From Polynucleobacter sp. MWH-Jannik1A5 (lineage in GTDB: Bacteria > Pseudomonadota > Gammaproteobacteria > Burkholderiales > Burkholderiaceae), in assembly GCF_018881795.1 (NCBI RefSeq), contig NZ_JACVPQ010000001.1, forward strand, positions 345,275 through 409,274: a stretch of 64,000 nt of DNA, read 5' to 3'. The notes beneath the pieces were generated by a model that saw nothing but the letters and a program-made list of their open reading frames with translations, had not been told where the DNA came from and did no database searches. A program made the position numbers and the translations under genes. Below are positions 40,353-50,106 of this stretch, piece after piece. Each line of letters opens with the position of its first letter. Within the stretch, counting starts at the first letter, position 1.

Positions 40353-40919
40353 CTACTGCCAGTCAGATTGCCAGTCAAGCGTAATCGTTTTATTTGGCAG
40401 GTCGACGTTTTGCACTACCTCTTTTACAAAAGGCACTAAATATTTAATTGTCTTTGTTTGTGCATCGCCAATTGCAATCACACCATGAGCACCGTTCTCA
40501 GTGACATCAATCACTTCACCAAGAATTTCATCTTGCAAATTGATGGCGTTACATCCAATCAGATCCACCCAGTAATACGAATCACTTTCCACTTTTGGAA
40601 AAGCATCACGTGCAACCAATATTCGGGCGCCCTTTAATGCAAGCGCTTGATCGCGATCACTGATACCCTCAAGCGCCATCACGACATTACCGCTGTGCAT
40701 CTTGGCGCTCTTCACTTTGTATTGAGTCAAAGAGGCTTGTTCAGTGGACGCAGAAACACCTGCATCCCTACGCGGGATCAGAGAAAGCCAAATCAATTTT
40801 GATGAGAGAAGTGCTACGGGCTCAGAAGAGTGAGGCCTAACCTTCACTTGACCCTGCAAGCCTTGTGCCTCAGATATGGCACCAAGTTCAATCAAATCAT
40901 TCAGGGAAGGTGCGCTCAT
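40353..40919 (-). CDS. rimM: 16S rRNA processing protein RimM
   Basis: 188 aa from the ATG at 40919, preceded by AAGGTG. N-terminal barrel IELGAISEAQGLQGQVKVRPHSSEP and C-terminal PRC barrel (SYYWVDLIGCNAINLQDEILGEVIDVTENGAHGV) ending VPFVKEVVQNVDLPNKTITLDW. Second gene of the rpsP operon. Confidence 0.95.
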   Translation of the reverse strand: MSAPSLNDLIELGAISEAQGLQGQVKVRPHSSEPVALLSSKLIWLSLIPRRDAGVSASTEQASLTQYKVKSAKMHSGNVVMALEGISDRDQALALKGARILVARDAFPKVESDSYYWVDLIGCNAINLQDEILGEVIDVTENGAHGVIAIGDAQTKTIKYLVPFVKEVVQNVDLPNKTITLDWQSDWQ

Positions 40920-41011
40920 TTGTAAGACACCTTGTTTTCCCAAAATAAAACTACTAGAAATCCTGCCACTAAAAACTCCACCAACTAGATGAAGTCTTTA
41001 GCAATCGAATA

Positions 41012-41257
41012 TTAAACAGCTGGATTGTTTTTAATCAAACGAACTACTGTTGGAGAGATTTGCGCGCCAACACCAGTCCAGTAAGTTAAACGGTCTTGAG
41101 CAATACGCATTGCTTGCTCAGTAGCCGCTGCTTGTGGATTGAAGTAACCAATACGCTCGATAAAGTTCGAGTCACGACGGTTGCGCTTATCAGTAGCAAC
41201 GATGCTGTAAAAAGGGCGCTTCTTAGAACCGCCGCGTGCCAGTCGAATGACGACCAT
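41012..41257 (-). CDS. rpsP: 30S ribosomal protein S16
   Basis: 81 aa. [41 protein letters not shown] is the S16 core. AGGAA Shine-Dalgarno. First gene of rpsP-rimM-trmD-rplS. The 224-bp gap upstream to the divergent lipoprotein gene should hold both promoters; a plus-strand TAGAAT at 41425-41430 is a -10 candidate for the lipoprotein. Confidence 0.97.
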
Positions 41258-41481
41258 ACTTATTCCTTAAAATCTAAAATGAAAACAGGTTGATTACAAC
41301 CCAATGAAATTTCTACAAAAAATCTTGGGCTCCAGCTCACCAAATACAGATACGGTAGAGCGGAAAACCTCATATTCTAGACGAAAACCCCTACTTCTTC
41401 CACCTATTTAAGCAGTCAAGCCAGTAGAATAGAATTCAGCCAGATGTAAAAAATACTTTAAAAACAATAACTTAGATAAAT

Positions 41482-42006
41482 ATGCCCTTTAAATATAGCT
41501 TTTCAGCCCCTCTCAGAGGCCGTCTAAATAGACTGTTTCTAGCGCTTTCTTGCTTGGGCTTAGGTCTTTTAACTGGCTGCGCCAATGTCATCCCCCCTTG
41601 TGGCGCTAAAACTAGCCCGCCAAGTAGTGAGCTCAAAAATACTAAATGGGAGCTTACTCGCTGGAACTTGCCTCCTAAAGACAATGGCGAGGTACGTGCG
41701 CGCCAAATTCCTCAGGGCGATGCCAGCAACCCCATTCAAATCATTTTCGATGCCAATGGTCAGCGCCTCAGTGGGTCGACGGGCTGCAATCGCTTCACTG
41801 CAACACTCGACGAAGATGCCCGTGGTTTCACCCTCAAACAAATCGCCAGCACCAAAATGGCTTGCAGTCCGCAGCGCATGGAATTAGAAAATGATTTTCT
41901 TTATCAGCTAAACGACTATCGCAGCATTGTGCGCAATGGTGACCAACTACTCATGATTGGCGCTGATCGCGAAGTATTGAGCTTTACTCAAAAACCAATT
42001 AAATAA
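41482..42006 (+). CDS. META-domain lipoprotein
   Basis: 174 aa. N-terminal basic and hydrophobic segment ending with lipobox LLTGC, so probably lipid-anchored (mature Cys near residue 33). The META/HslJ-type domain (LKNTKWELTRWN, then IIFDANGQRLSGSTGCNRFTATLDE, IASTKMACSPQRMELENDFLYQL) follows. The family has envelope-stress or heat-resistance links but no known activity. Followed 26 bp later by a membrane protein. Confidence 0.88.
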   Translation: MPFKYSFSAPLRGRLNRLFLALSCLGLGLLTGCANVIPPCGAKTSPPSSELKNTKWELTRWNLPPKDNGEVRARQIPQGDASNPIQIIFDANGQRLSGSTGCNRFTATLDEDARGFTLKQIASTKMACSPQRMELENDFLYQLNDYRSIVRNGDQLLMIGADREVLSFTQKPIK

Positions 42007-42032
42007 CTTTCAGCATCGCTACTGACATTCAT

Positions 42033-42479
42033 ATGAAAAAATCGAAACTCTTATTTTGCGCACTCGGATTAATCCTACCTGGAAGCGGGCTCAACTGCTT
42101 TTACCTTCAGGGCTTGAAATCCTTTTGGGCATGGGTACAGCTATTTGCATTCATTGGCGGCGCTGCTGGCTGGGTGATTTTAAAAAATGCTCATTTTCAT
42201 TCTGCGCCAGGATGGGTTCTTGTGACTTTTGGATTTATCGCGATTGAAGCAAGTTGGTTAACGACGATTGCTTTCGGTCTTCGCCTAGATGAAAAGTGGG
42301 ATGCACAATTTAATCCCGGTATTGAAGAGCATCGGCGCAGTCGCTCTGGCTGGTTGGTAATCTTGACGGTCATCTTCTCCCTTGTATTTGGGGCTGGTGT
42401 CATGATGACTTTTTTTGCCGTTGCTTTTGAGCAATTTTTCATCTCACAGATCTATGAAGCAAAAAAGCTATCCCAATAA
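42033..42479 (+). CDS. Four-helix membrane protein of unknown function
   Basis: 148 aa with about four transmembrane helices (near 7-27, 33-52, 61-82, 108-130) and a charged loop (RLDEKWDAQFNPGIEEHRRSRSG). Not recognised; the N-terminal part with its short GL-rich helix hairpins vaguely recalls TM2-type proteins. Probably cotranscribed with the META lipoprotein. Its last codons and stop lie within a terminator hairpin. Confidence 0.7.
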   Translation: MKKSKLLFCALGLILPGSGLNCFYLQGLKSFWAWVQLFAFIGGAAGWVILKNAHFHSAPGWVLVTFGFIAIEASWLTTIAFGLRLDEKWDAQFNPGIEEHRRSRSGWLVILTVIFSLVFGAGVMMTFFAVAFEQFFISQIYEAKKLSQ

Positions 42480-42500
42480 TTGCAGATAGCTTTTCTTTTG
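42461..42500. terminator. Terminator overlapping the end of the membrane protein gene
   Basis: AAAAAAGCTATC (42461-42472) pairs with GATAGCTTTT (42485-42494); the stop codon at 42477-42479 is in the loop. T-runs on both strands make it usable from either side. Confidence 0.7.
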
Positions 42501-42503
42501 CAA

Positions 42504-42530
42504 GAGCCGCTCTTAGGAGCGGTTTTTTAT
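42504..42530 (+). terminator. Second terminator in the convergent gap
   Basis: CCGCTC-ttag-GAGCGG followed by TTTTTTA, between the membrane protein gene and the convergent acyl-CoA dehydrogenase gene. Confidence 0.8.
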
Positions 42531-42546
42531 TCTCTTTTAACTCTCT

Positions 42547-44334
42547 TTAGAACTGCTCTACTTCTAATGTATTTGTAGAGTGGCCACTTTCCACAATTGA
42601 GGTAGCGAGTGCCTGGGCTTGGGGCATTAGATTTTCTGCAAAGAAGCGCGCAGTTGCAATCTTGGCATCATAAAAGCTAGGATCGCCATCACGCAAACGC
42701 TCAGCCACCAAAAGCGCTCTAGCCATTTGCCAACCACCCAATACCAAACCCGATAAACGCAAATATGCAAAGCTGCCAGCATAAACAGCCTTGATGTCAG
42801 TCTTTGCATTCGCAACAATATAAGCAACAGCCTGCTCAAAAGCTGCGCGGGCTGCAGTCAATTGTTTAAGCACCGCTTTAGCATCAGCAGACCCGCTTGC
42901 TGCTAATTCTTTTTCGGTAGCAGCAATGCGCTGAGAAAGCTCTTTTGCAACAGCTCCACCATCACGCACTGTTTTTCTGCCAACTAAATCATTTGCCTGT
43001 ATTGCAGTAGTGCCTTCATAAATCGTCAAGATACGGGCATCACGATAATGTTGGGCGGCACCGGTCTCTTCAATGAAGCCCATACCACCATGCACTTGAA
43101 CACCCAGACTGGCAACCTCAATCGACATTTCTGTAGAGAAGCCCTTAACAATTGGCACCAAGAACTCATAAATGGCTTGATTAGATTTACGATCAGCCTC
43201 ACCAGGCGCTGCGTGTTGTGCATCATATGCAGAGGCGGCATAGTAAGCCAATGCGCGTGACGCCTCTGTGTAAGCACGCATTGTCATAAGCATGCGCTTT
43301 ACATCAGGCTGATGAATAATGGCAACCGGACCAGGTGAGCCCGCTAGATCACGACTTTGCACACGGTCTTTCGCATATTGAACTGCCTTTTGATAAGCGC
43401 GCTCTGCTACAGCAATGCCTTGCATGCCTACCGCAAAGCGAGCTGCATTCATCATGACAAACATGTATTCCAGGCCACGATTTTCTTCGCCGACTAAGTA
43501 GCCAATAGCACCACCATGATCGCCAAACTGCAGAACTGCTGTTGGGCTAGCTTTAATGCCAAGCTTATGTTCAATCGAAACGCAATGCACATCATTGCGC
43601 TCACCCAATGAACCATCAGGCTTCACCAAAAATTTAGGCACTACAAATAAAGAAATTCCTTTGACGCCCTCTGGGGCATCAGGTGTTCTTGCCAGCACTA
43701 GATGAACAATATTCTTGGCCATATCGTGCTCACCATAGGTGATATAAATTTTGGTCCCAAAAATCTTATAAGTACCATCACCCTCAGGAACGGCACGAGC
43801 ACGCACCATCGATAAATCAGAGCCCGCTTGTGGCTCTGTTAAACACATTGAGCCAGTCCACTCACCAGAAATCATATTCGGCACAAAACGCTCTTGAAGT
43901 TCTTGGTCAGCGGCTGTCAAAAGCGCTTCAATCGCCCCATCGGTAAGCATTGGGCACAATGCAAATGACAAGCTAGCTGAGTGAACCATCTCAAAGCACG
44001 CAGTAGCAATTAGCTTAGGCAGGCCTTGACCGCCAAATTCTGCAGGATGTACAACGCCTTGCCAACCAGCTGCGCCAAACTGTTCAAAGGCCTCTTTGAA
44101 TCCTTTAGTGGTGGTGACCACACCATCTTTTAAAGAACTTGGATTTTGATCACCAACCCAGTTCAGGGGGGCGACTACATCTTGATTAAATTTTGCAGAC
44201 TCTTCCAAAATGGCAGGCGCCAAATCCACATCTGCACCCGCTTCTGCATAAGAGGGGTAGGCAACAACATCTGATAGCCCAGCTAGTTCATTCATCACAA
44301 ACAACATATCTTTCACTGGGGCTACGTATGGCAT
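42547..44334 (-). CDS. Acyl-CoA dehydrogenase with C-terminal extension (DmdC-like group)
   Basis: 595 aa. The extra N-terminal helix bundle (YVAPVKDMLFVMNELAGL) and C-terminal domain mark the long FadE/DmdC-type subgroup. FAD/substrate motifs: GEWTGSMCLTEPQAGSDLSMVRARA; C-terminal GGMGFIEETGAAQHYRDARILTIYEGTTAIQANDLVGRK with the catalytic Glu in IYEGT. Probably acts with the ETF genes immediately upstream. Substrate could be medium/long acyl-CoA or 3-methylmercaptopropionyl-CoA. AGAGGAG Shine-Dalgarno. Confidence 0.92.
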   Translation of the reverse strand: MPYVAPVKDMLFVMNELAGLSDVVAYPSYAEAGADVDLAPAILEESAKFNQDVVAPLNWVGDQNPSSLKDGVVTTTKGFKEAFEQFGAAGWQGVVHPAEFGGQGLPKLIATACFEMVHSASLSFALCPMLTDGAIEALLTAADQELQERFVPNMISGEWTGSMCLTEPQAGSDLSMVRARAVPEGDGTYKIFGTKIYITYGEHDMAKNIVHLVLARTPDAPEGVKGISLFVVPKFLVKPDGSLGERNDVHCVSIEHKLGIKASPTAVLQFGDHGGAIGYLVGEENRGLEYMFVMMNAARFAVGMQGIAVAERAYQKAVQYAKDRVQSRDLAGSPGPVAIIHQPDVKRMLMTMRAYTEASRALAYYAASAYDAQHAAPGEADRKSNQAIYEFLVPIVKGFSTEMSIEVASLGVQVHGGMGFIEETGAAQHYRDARILTIYEGTTAIQANDLVGRKTVRDGGAVAKELSQRIAATEKELAASGSADAKAVLKQLTAARAAFEQAVAYIVANAKTDIKAVYAGSFAYLRLSGLVLGGWQMARALLVAERLRDGDPSFYDAKIATARFFAENLMPQAQALATSIVESGHSTNTLEVEQF

Positions 44335-44396
44335 TACAACTCCTCTTAATTCAAATTGAATACTTCTAATGTTTGACTAGCATTGCTGCCAACCAC

Positions 44397-45332
44397 TTAT
44401 CCCAAAGCTTTAGTTAACTCTGGAACAGCGGTATTTAAATCTGCAACCAAACCATAATCTGCAACGCCAAAGATTGGCGCTTCTGGATCTTTGTTGATAG
44501 CAACAATCACTTTGGAATCTTTCATGCCAGCTAAATGCTGGATAGCACCAGAGATACCCACAGCAATATAGAGCTGTGGTGCAACTATCTTGCCGGTTTG
44601 GCCCACTTGGTAGTCATTTGGAACATATCCCGCATCAACGGCTGCGCGAGAGGCGCCCAAGGCTGCACCAAGCTTGTCAGCCAAAGGTGTAATGAGCTCT
44701 TGATATTTCTCGCCAGAACCTAAACCACGACCACCAGAGACAATGATCTTGGCAGCAGTCAACTCTGGGCGATCCGATTTAGTTAACTCACGACCAACAA
44801 AAGAGGATTGAGCTTTGCTATCAGCGGCTGCCGCTTTCTCAATGGCAGCTGAACCACCAGTCGCAGCCACTGGATCAAAACCGGTAGTACGTACAGTAAT
44901 CACTTTAACTGGATCGGTAGATTGCACAGTGGCAATCGCATTCCCTGCATAAATTGGACGCTCAAAAGTATCTACTGAAACCACTTTAGTGATGTCAGAT
45001 AACTGAGCCACATCGAGCTTGGCTGCAACGCGAGGCAATACGTTTTTACCATTTGCAGTTGCAGGAGCAAGGATATGGTCATAGCCATTTGCAATTGAGA
45101 GAATTTGTGCCGCCAATGGTTCAGCCAATTGATCAGCTAAATTTGCCGCATCAATTTGAATGACCTTTCGTACACCAGCAATTTGTGATGCCGCAGCTAC
45201 TGCGGCATCAGCACCACTACCAGCAACGAGCACATCTACCTCTGGAGAGCACTGCAAAGCAGCTGCTACAGCATTCAGCGTGGCAGCCTTTAAAGATTGA
45301 TTGTCGTGTTCAGCAATAACAAGAGCAGCCAT
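44397..45332 (-). CDS. etfA: Electron transfer flavoprotein alpha subunit
   Basis: 311 aa. N-terminal [25 protein letters not shown]-terminal FAD-binding signature [53 protein letters not shown]. Carries electrons from acyl-CoA dehydrogenases to ETF-ubiquinone oxidoreductase. Starts directly after etfB (stop and start adjacent). Confidence 0.96.
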   Translation of the reverse strand: MAALVIAEHDNQSLKAATLNAVAAALQCSPEVDVLVAGSGADAAVAAASQIAGVRKVIQIDAANLADQLAEPLAAQILSIANGYDHILAPATANGKNVLPRVAAKLDVAQLSDITKVVSVDTFERPIYAGNAIATVQSTDPVKVITVRTTGFDPVAATGGSAAIEKAAAADSKAQSSFVGRELTKSDRPELTAAKIIVSGGRGLGSGEKYQELITPLADKLGAALGASRAAVDAGYVPNDYQVGQTGKIVAPQLYIAVGISGAIQHLAGMKDSKVIVAINKDPEAPIFGVADYGLVADLNTAVPELTKALG

Positions 45333-46088
45333 TTAGATCACCTTCGCTTCATTTTTAAGTTTTTCTACCAAGGCTGCCACATCGGCAACCATCACACCTG
45401 CGCTACGCTTAGGCGGCTCTTCAACTTTAATTGTTTTCAGACGTGGGGCAATATCAACACCCAACTCTTCAGGTTTCACAATATCGATTGTCTTTTTCTT
45501 GGCCTTCATAATGTTTGGCAAAGTGACATAACGTGGTTCATTCAAACGTAAGTCAGTAGTAATGACTGCAGGCAAGGTGAGAGCAACTGTCTCTAAACCG
45601 CCATCCACTTCGCGTGTCACGGTAGCTTTACCGTCAGCCACAACTACCTTAGATGCGAATGTTGCTTGTGGAATATCCATCAGGCTTGCCAACATCTGAC
45701 CAGTTTGATTGCTATCGTCATCAATCGCTTGTTTGCCAAGAATGATGATTTGCGCCTGTTCTTTATCAGAGAGTGCCTTGAGAATCTTTGCAACCGCCAA
45801 AGGCTGCAAGTCGGTATCAGGAGCTGTTTCAACCAAGATAGCGCGATCAGCGCCAATAGCTAAAGCAGTACGCAGTGTTTCTTGGCATTGAGTGGCACCT
45901 GCAGTCACCACCACCACTTCAGTTGCTACGCCTGCTTCCTTTAAGCGTACCGCCTCTTCAACAGCAATTTCATCAAAGGGGTTCATGCTCATTTTGACGT
46001 TAGCCAAATCTACGCCAGAGTTATCTGACTTCACTCGAATTTTGACGTTGTAATCAACAACGCGCTTTACAGCTACTAAGATTTTCAT
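45333..46088 (-). CDS. etfB: Electron transfer flavoprotein beta subunit
   Basis: 251 aa. [54 protein letters not shown] and [20 protein letters not shown] are the ETF-beta signature segments (AMP site). First gene of etfBA; the acyl-CoA synthetase gene ends 56 bp upstream. Confidence 0.96.
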   Translation of the reverse strand: MKILVAVKRVVDYNVKIRVKSDNSGVDLANVKMSMNPFDEIAVEEAVRLKEAGVATEVVVVTAGATQCQETLRTALAIGADRAILVETAPDTDLQPLAVAKILKALSDKEQAQIIILGKQAIDDDSNQTGQMLASLMDIPQATFASKVVVADGKATVTREVDGGLETVALTLPAVITTDLRLNEPRYVTLPNIMKAKKKTIDIVKPEELGVDIAPRLKTIKVEEPPKRSAGVMVADVAALVEKLKNEAKVI

Positions 46089-46144
46089 TTGGAATTCTCA
46101 ATAAAGATTAATGGTCTATTTTATCCGTCCTAGAGCGCCCTACC

Positions 46145-47797
46145 CTAGACATCAATAGCAGTGGCAGATCCAGCCTGCTTGCGTAACTCAAACTTCTGAA
46201 TCTTGCCAGTAGAGGTCTTGGGTAGCTCGCAGAACACAATCGCCCTAGGAACCTTGAAGCCTGCCAAATGTTGCTTGCAATGGGCAATGATCTCTTCTGG
46301 AGTCACCTCTGACCCTGGCTTAATCTCCAGGAAGGCGCAAGGGGTTTCGCCCCACTTTGGATCTGGTTTAGCAACCACGGCAGCTGCATTCACTGCAGGA
46401 TGGCGATAGAGAACATCTTCCACTTCAACAGAGGAAATATTCTCCCCACCAGAAATAATGATGTCTTTGCTACGATCCTTCATCTTCACGTAGCCATCGG
46501 GATTCATTACAGCCAAGTCACCTGAATGGAACCAGCCACCCTCAAACGCTTCTTGAGTGGCTTTCTCATTCTTCAAGTAACCCTTCATGGCAATGTTGCC
46601 CTTGAACATAATTTCGCCCATGGTTTCACCATCAGCAGGAACTGGTTTCATCGTTTCTGGATCTAGCACTGCAATTGCTTGTTGCATGTGATAACGCACG
46701 CCTTGACGAGCATTCAAACGAGCACGCTCACCGATATCCAAATCATTCCACTCGTCTTGCTTGACGCATACTGAGGCCGGACCATAAACCTCAGTCAAGC
46801 CGTATACGTGAGTTAAGTCAAAGCCTAACTTTTCCATGCCCTCAATAATGGATGCAGGTGGCGCAGCGCCTGCAATCAAGCCCTTGACGCCCGCAGGCAC
46901 GCCGGCCTTCAGCTCATCAGGCGCATTGACCAAGAGGTTATGAACAATAGGAGCAGCACAATAGTGGGTCACGCCATGCTCTTTAATAGCAGCAAAAATA
47001 TGCTGTGCATCGACACGACGTAAGCATACGTTTACACCAGCACGAGCAGCAATGGTCCATGGGAAACACCAGCCATTGCAGTGGAACATAGGGAGAGTCC
47101 ACAAGTACACCGGATGCTTATTGATATCCCAGTCCAACACATTTGAAACGGCATTGATTGCAGCACCACGATGGTGATAGACAACCCCCTTAGGATTGCC
47201 AGTAGTACCAGAGGTGTAGTTCAAGCAAATTGCCTGCCATTCATCGGCAGGCACTTGCCATGCAAAACTAGGATCGCCCTCAGAGAGAAATTTTTCATAA
47301 GTCAGTTTTCCCAACTTCTCACCAGGAACATCAAACTCTTTTTCTTCTACATCGATTACCAATAATTCACGCCCTGATTCTTTTTTTGCAATCTCCAAAG
47401 CCTTCTTCATTACAGCTGAAAACTCAGGGTCAACGATGACTACTTTTGCTTCGCCATGGTTGAGCATAAAGGCAATTGATTCGGCATCTAAACGGGTATT
47501 GAGAGCATTTAATACCGCGCCCGCCATCGGAATACCAAAGTGAGCCTCTACCATTGGAGGGGTATTAGGCAACATCACCGCTACCGTATCGCCCAAGCCA
47601 ATGCCATGCTTTTGCAAAGCGCTTGCTAAGCGACGGCAACGCTCGTACGTTTGCTGCCAAGTCTGGCGCAACTTGCCATGAATAATGGCGGTTTTATTAG
47701 GGTAAATCTCTGCTGAGCGCTCTAAAAAGAGGAGCGGAGTAATTGGAGTGTAATTGGCAGGATTGCGATCCAAGCCTTGTTCATAAATATTTGCCAT
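46145..47797 (-). CDS. Acyl-CoA synthetase (AMP-forming)
   Basis: 550 aa. ANL-superfamily motifs: A3 (LNYTSGTTGNPKGVVYHHRG), A5 (HVYGLTEVYGP), A7 (WFHSGDLAVMNPDGYVKMKDRSKDII) and the C-terminal catalytic Lys in PKTSTGKIQKFELR. Similar to medium-chain/short-chain fatty acid and methylmercaptopropionate ligases (AcsM/DmdB group). With etfBA and the dehydrogenase it makes an activation-and-oxidation module for a small acyl substrate. Confidence 0.92.
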   Translation of the reverse strand: MANIYEQGLDRNPANYTPITPLLFLERSAEIYPNKTAIIHGKLRQTWQQTYERCRRLASALQKHGIGLGDTVAVMLPNTPPMVEAHFGIPMAGAVLNALNTRLDAESIAFMLNHGEAKVVIVDPEFSAVMKKALEIAKKESGRELLVIDVEEKEFDVPGEKLGKLTYEKFLSEGDPSFAWQVPADEWQAICLNYTSGTTGNPKGVVYHHRGAAINAVSNVLDWDINKHPVYLWTLPMFHCNGWCFPWTIAARAGVNVCLRRVDAQHIFAAIKEHGVTHYCAAPIVHNLLVNAPDELKAGVPAGVKGLIAGAAPPASIIEGMEKLGFDLTHVYGLTEVYGPASVCVKQDEWNDLDIGERARLNARQGVRYHMQQAIAVLDPETMKPVPADGETMGEIMFKGNIAMKGYLKNEKATQEAFEGGWFHSGDLAVMNPDGYVKMKDRSKDIIISGGENISSVEVEDVLYRHPAVNAAAVVAKPDPKWGETPCAFLEIKPGSEVTPEEIIAHCKQHLAGFKVPRAIVFCELPKTSTGKIQKFELRKQAGSATAIDV

Positions 47798-47839
47798 CTT
47801 CAGCTTTCGATTTCGTTTTACTAAATTACAGTTACTGCA

Positions 47840-48760
47840 TTAAATGTCTGCCAATGCCTTAACGTGAGCCACAACACTTCGCCCTAATGCTGAGAGGTTG
47901 TAACCCCCCTCTAGACAGCTCACGATGCGACCCTGCGCATAATCATTCGCAATTTCTTTTAAGCGCTTGGTGATCCAGGCATAGTCATCCTCAACTAAAC
48001 CCATCTGACCAAGATCATCTTCGCGATGAGCGTCAAAGCCTGCCGAAATAATAACGAGCTCGGGCTCAAAGTTACGCAAAGCAGGCAACCATCTCTCTTC
48101 CACGATCGAACGAACTACATCGCCACGAGTGGAGGCTGGTAAAGGCACATTAACCATATTATTGGCATGATCAAGCCCACTATAGGGATAAAAAGGGTGC
48201 TGGAAAAAACTGCACATCAATACATTAGGGTCATTGAAAAAAGCAGCTTCAGTACCATTACCGTGATGCACATCAAAATCAATAATCGCTACGCGCTCAA
48301 CGCCATAGGTTTCCATGGCATATCTTGCGGCAATCGCCACGTTATCAAATAAACAAAATCCCATTGAACGGGTTGGCTCGGCATGATGCCCTGGCGGTCT
48401 TACCGCACAAAAGACATTCTCAACTTCGCCCTTCATCACAGCATCAACACCAGCAATCGCTGCGCCAGCAGCTCTGAGCGCCACTCTATAAGTATGGGGA
48501 TTCATGATGGTGTCACCATCGAGCATGAAATACCCACTCTCAGGAGCGCGATCTCTCACAAAAGAAACGTGATCAGGGCTATGCACTAACTCAAGCTGAT
48601 CTTCGGTTGCTAATGGTGCATCCAAGTGATGCAGGAGGCGATCAACACCGCTACGAATTAACTGGTCATTAATCGCTTGAATTCGTTCTGGACACTCTGG
48701 ATGATGGCTTCCCATCTCATGTTTCAGAAAGTCTGGATGAGTTATGTATCCTGTTGTCAT
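47840..48760 (-). CDS. Histone-deacetylase-family hydrolase
   Basis: 306 aa. Zinc-dependent class II-like deacetylase: catalytic HH in RPPGHHAEP, metal ligands in DFDVHHGNGTEA, and Asp in SAGFDAHREDDLG; YHPECPERI-type N-terminus (SHHPECPERIQAI). Bacterial members act on acetylpolyamines or other acetylamides, or regulate acyl-CoA synthetases (AcuC). The neighbouring acyl-CoA synthetase makes an AcuC-like role worth considering. AAGGA Shine-Dalgarno. Confidence 0.92.
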   Translation of the reverse strand: MTTGYITHPDFLKHEMGSHHPECPERIQAINDQLIRSGVDRLLHHLDAPLATEDQLELVHSPDHVSFVRDRAPESGYFMLDGDTIMNPHTYRVALRAAGAAIAGVDAVMKGEVENVFCAVRPPGHHAEPTRSMGFCLFDNVAIAARYAMETYGVERVAIIDFDVHHGNGTEAAFFNDPNVLMCSFFQHPFYPYSGLDHANNMVNVPLPASTRGDVVRSIVEERWLPALRNFEPELVIISAGFDAHREDDLGQMGLVEDDYAWITKRLKEIANDYAQGRIVSCLEGGYNLSALGRSVVAHVKALADI

Positions 48761-48794
48761 TACTCAAAATCCTTAATCACAAATTTATAATTTT

Positions 48795-48800
48795 TATAAT
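48795..48800 (+). promoter_or_regulatory. -10 TATAAT, probable mltB promoter
   Basis: Consensus TATAAT in an AT-rich divergent region between the deacetylase gene and mltB; transcription would start near 48807, leaving a 37-nt leader before the ATG at 48844. Confidence 0.5.
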
Positions 48801-48843
48801 CTGATAAAACGTGCTCAACACTCGAAAATCCAATACCTTTAGC

Positions 48844-50106
48844 ATGAACTTTCGCATCTCCCTCTTACTCTTAATTCTTGCTCTGGCGGGCTGTTCCAGC
48901 ACCCCCACACAGCCTACACAGCCTATACAGCCACACCAGCCTATCCTAAACCAGACTGATGATGCAGTCACTGAAGCGCGTTTTAGTCAAAACCTCAACG
49001 AATTACTGGGGCAGATCTCGCAAACCCAAGAAATACCGCTTTCAGCACTAGAAATGGGCTTCCTTGATGCTAAAACGATTCCCTCGATTCGCAAATTGGT
49101 ATTACCCCCATCGGGAACCTTCAAGAAAAATTGGCTGGCTTACCGGAAGCGCTTTATTGAGCCAGTCCGCCTCAAGGCTGGCAAGGCATTTTGGGACCAA
49201 AATCAGGCCTTTTTGAGTCAAGTCGAGCAAGACTCAGGGGTGCCTGCTGAAATTATTGTGGCCATTATTGGGATCGAAACTATCTATGGGCGCCAAACCG
49301 GTAACTTCAGGGTGAAAGATGTACTTTCCACTCTCGCCTTTAGCTACCCCGAGACCCCTAACAAACCATCACGTGAACAGCTTTTTAAGGACCAACTCAA
49401 AGAACTCATTTTGCTTTGCTGGACCGAGGCAGGCGGCAAACTACCTTCTAAAAATAGCAGTCAAGGTGTCAATAGTGCGCGCTTTAGCAGCTGCTTAAAC
49501 CAAAATAGTTCTTATGCTGGTGCCATTGGCCTGCCGCAGTTTATGCCTGGCAGCATTCGGAGTTTTGCAGTCGATGGCGATGGAGACGGGCGCATCGATC
49601 TTAAAAATAGCCCAAAAGATGCCATTGCTAGCGTAGCCAGTTTTATGAAGAAACATGGCTGGCAACCAGGTATGCCGATCTCGTTTCCAGTTCAAGTCAA
49701 TGGCATTGAAGCCGCTAAGCAGTTGGCTGATGGCGAGCCGCAATTGAAATTCACTGTGCAGGAATTAATTGATAAGGGCATCCTAACCAAACAACAAGGC
49801 GACCTACAAAGTGGTGGCGTAGAACCGCAAAGCAAAGCCTTCATTATTGACTTGCCCTACCCTGATAAAGATGGCACTGATCAAGTCCAATATTTTGTTG
49901 GCTTAAATAATTTTCTGACGATTGTTCAGTACAACCGCAGTTACTTCTATGCGCAAAGCGTTGCTGAATTTGCTGAAGCCTTGGGGTACAAGAATCAAAG
50001 TGTTGTGCCAGCAGAAAGCCTAAGCAAAAATGGAGGGGCTAAAGCTGCTACCGAAAAATCCAAGACTAAGAAATCAAGCCAAAAGAAAAAAGCTAAATCT
50101 ACTTAA
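48844..50106 (+). CDS. mltB: Membrane-bound lytic murein transglycosylase B
   Basis: 420 aa from the ATG at 48844, giving a lipoprotein signal (MNFRISLLLLILALAGCSS). A GTG at 48811 in frame would add 11 residues before it. A repetitive TQP-TQP-IQP-HQP linker follows the lipid anchor. SLT family 3 domain: catalytic Glu in VAIIGIETIYGRQTG, and GAIGLPQFMPGSIRSFAVDGDGDGRIDL. Lys-rich tail (KSKTKKSSQKKKAKST). Convergent with cysM, overlapping by 4 bp. Confidence 0.93.
   Translation: MNFRISLLLLILALAGCSSTPTQPTQPIQPHQPILNQTDDAVTEARFSQNLNELLGQISQTQEIPLSALEMGFLDAKTIPSIRKLVLPPSGTFKKNWLAYRKRFIEPVRLKAGKAFWDQNQAFLSQVEQDSGVPAEIIVAIIGIETIYGRQTGNFRVKDVLSTLAFSYPETPNKPSREQLFKDQLKELILLCWTEAGGKLPSKNSSQGVNSARFSSCLNQNSSYAGAIGLPQFMPGSIRSFAVDGDGDGRIDLKNSPKDAIASVASFMKKHGWQPGMPISFPVQVNGIEAAKQLADGEPQLKFTVQELIDKGILTKQQGDLQSGGVEPQSKAFIIDLPYPDKDGTDQVQYFVGLNNFLTIVQYNRSYFYAQSVAEFAEALGYKNQSVVPAESLSKNGGAKAATEKSKTKKSSQKKKAKST

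Noticed and set aside
48811-48843. GTG start for mltB
   Set aside because: It would place 11 charged or polar residues before the lipoprotein signal peptide; the ATG at 48844 gives a normal signal.
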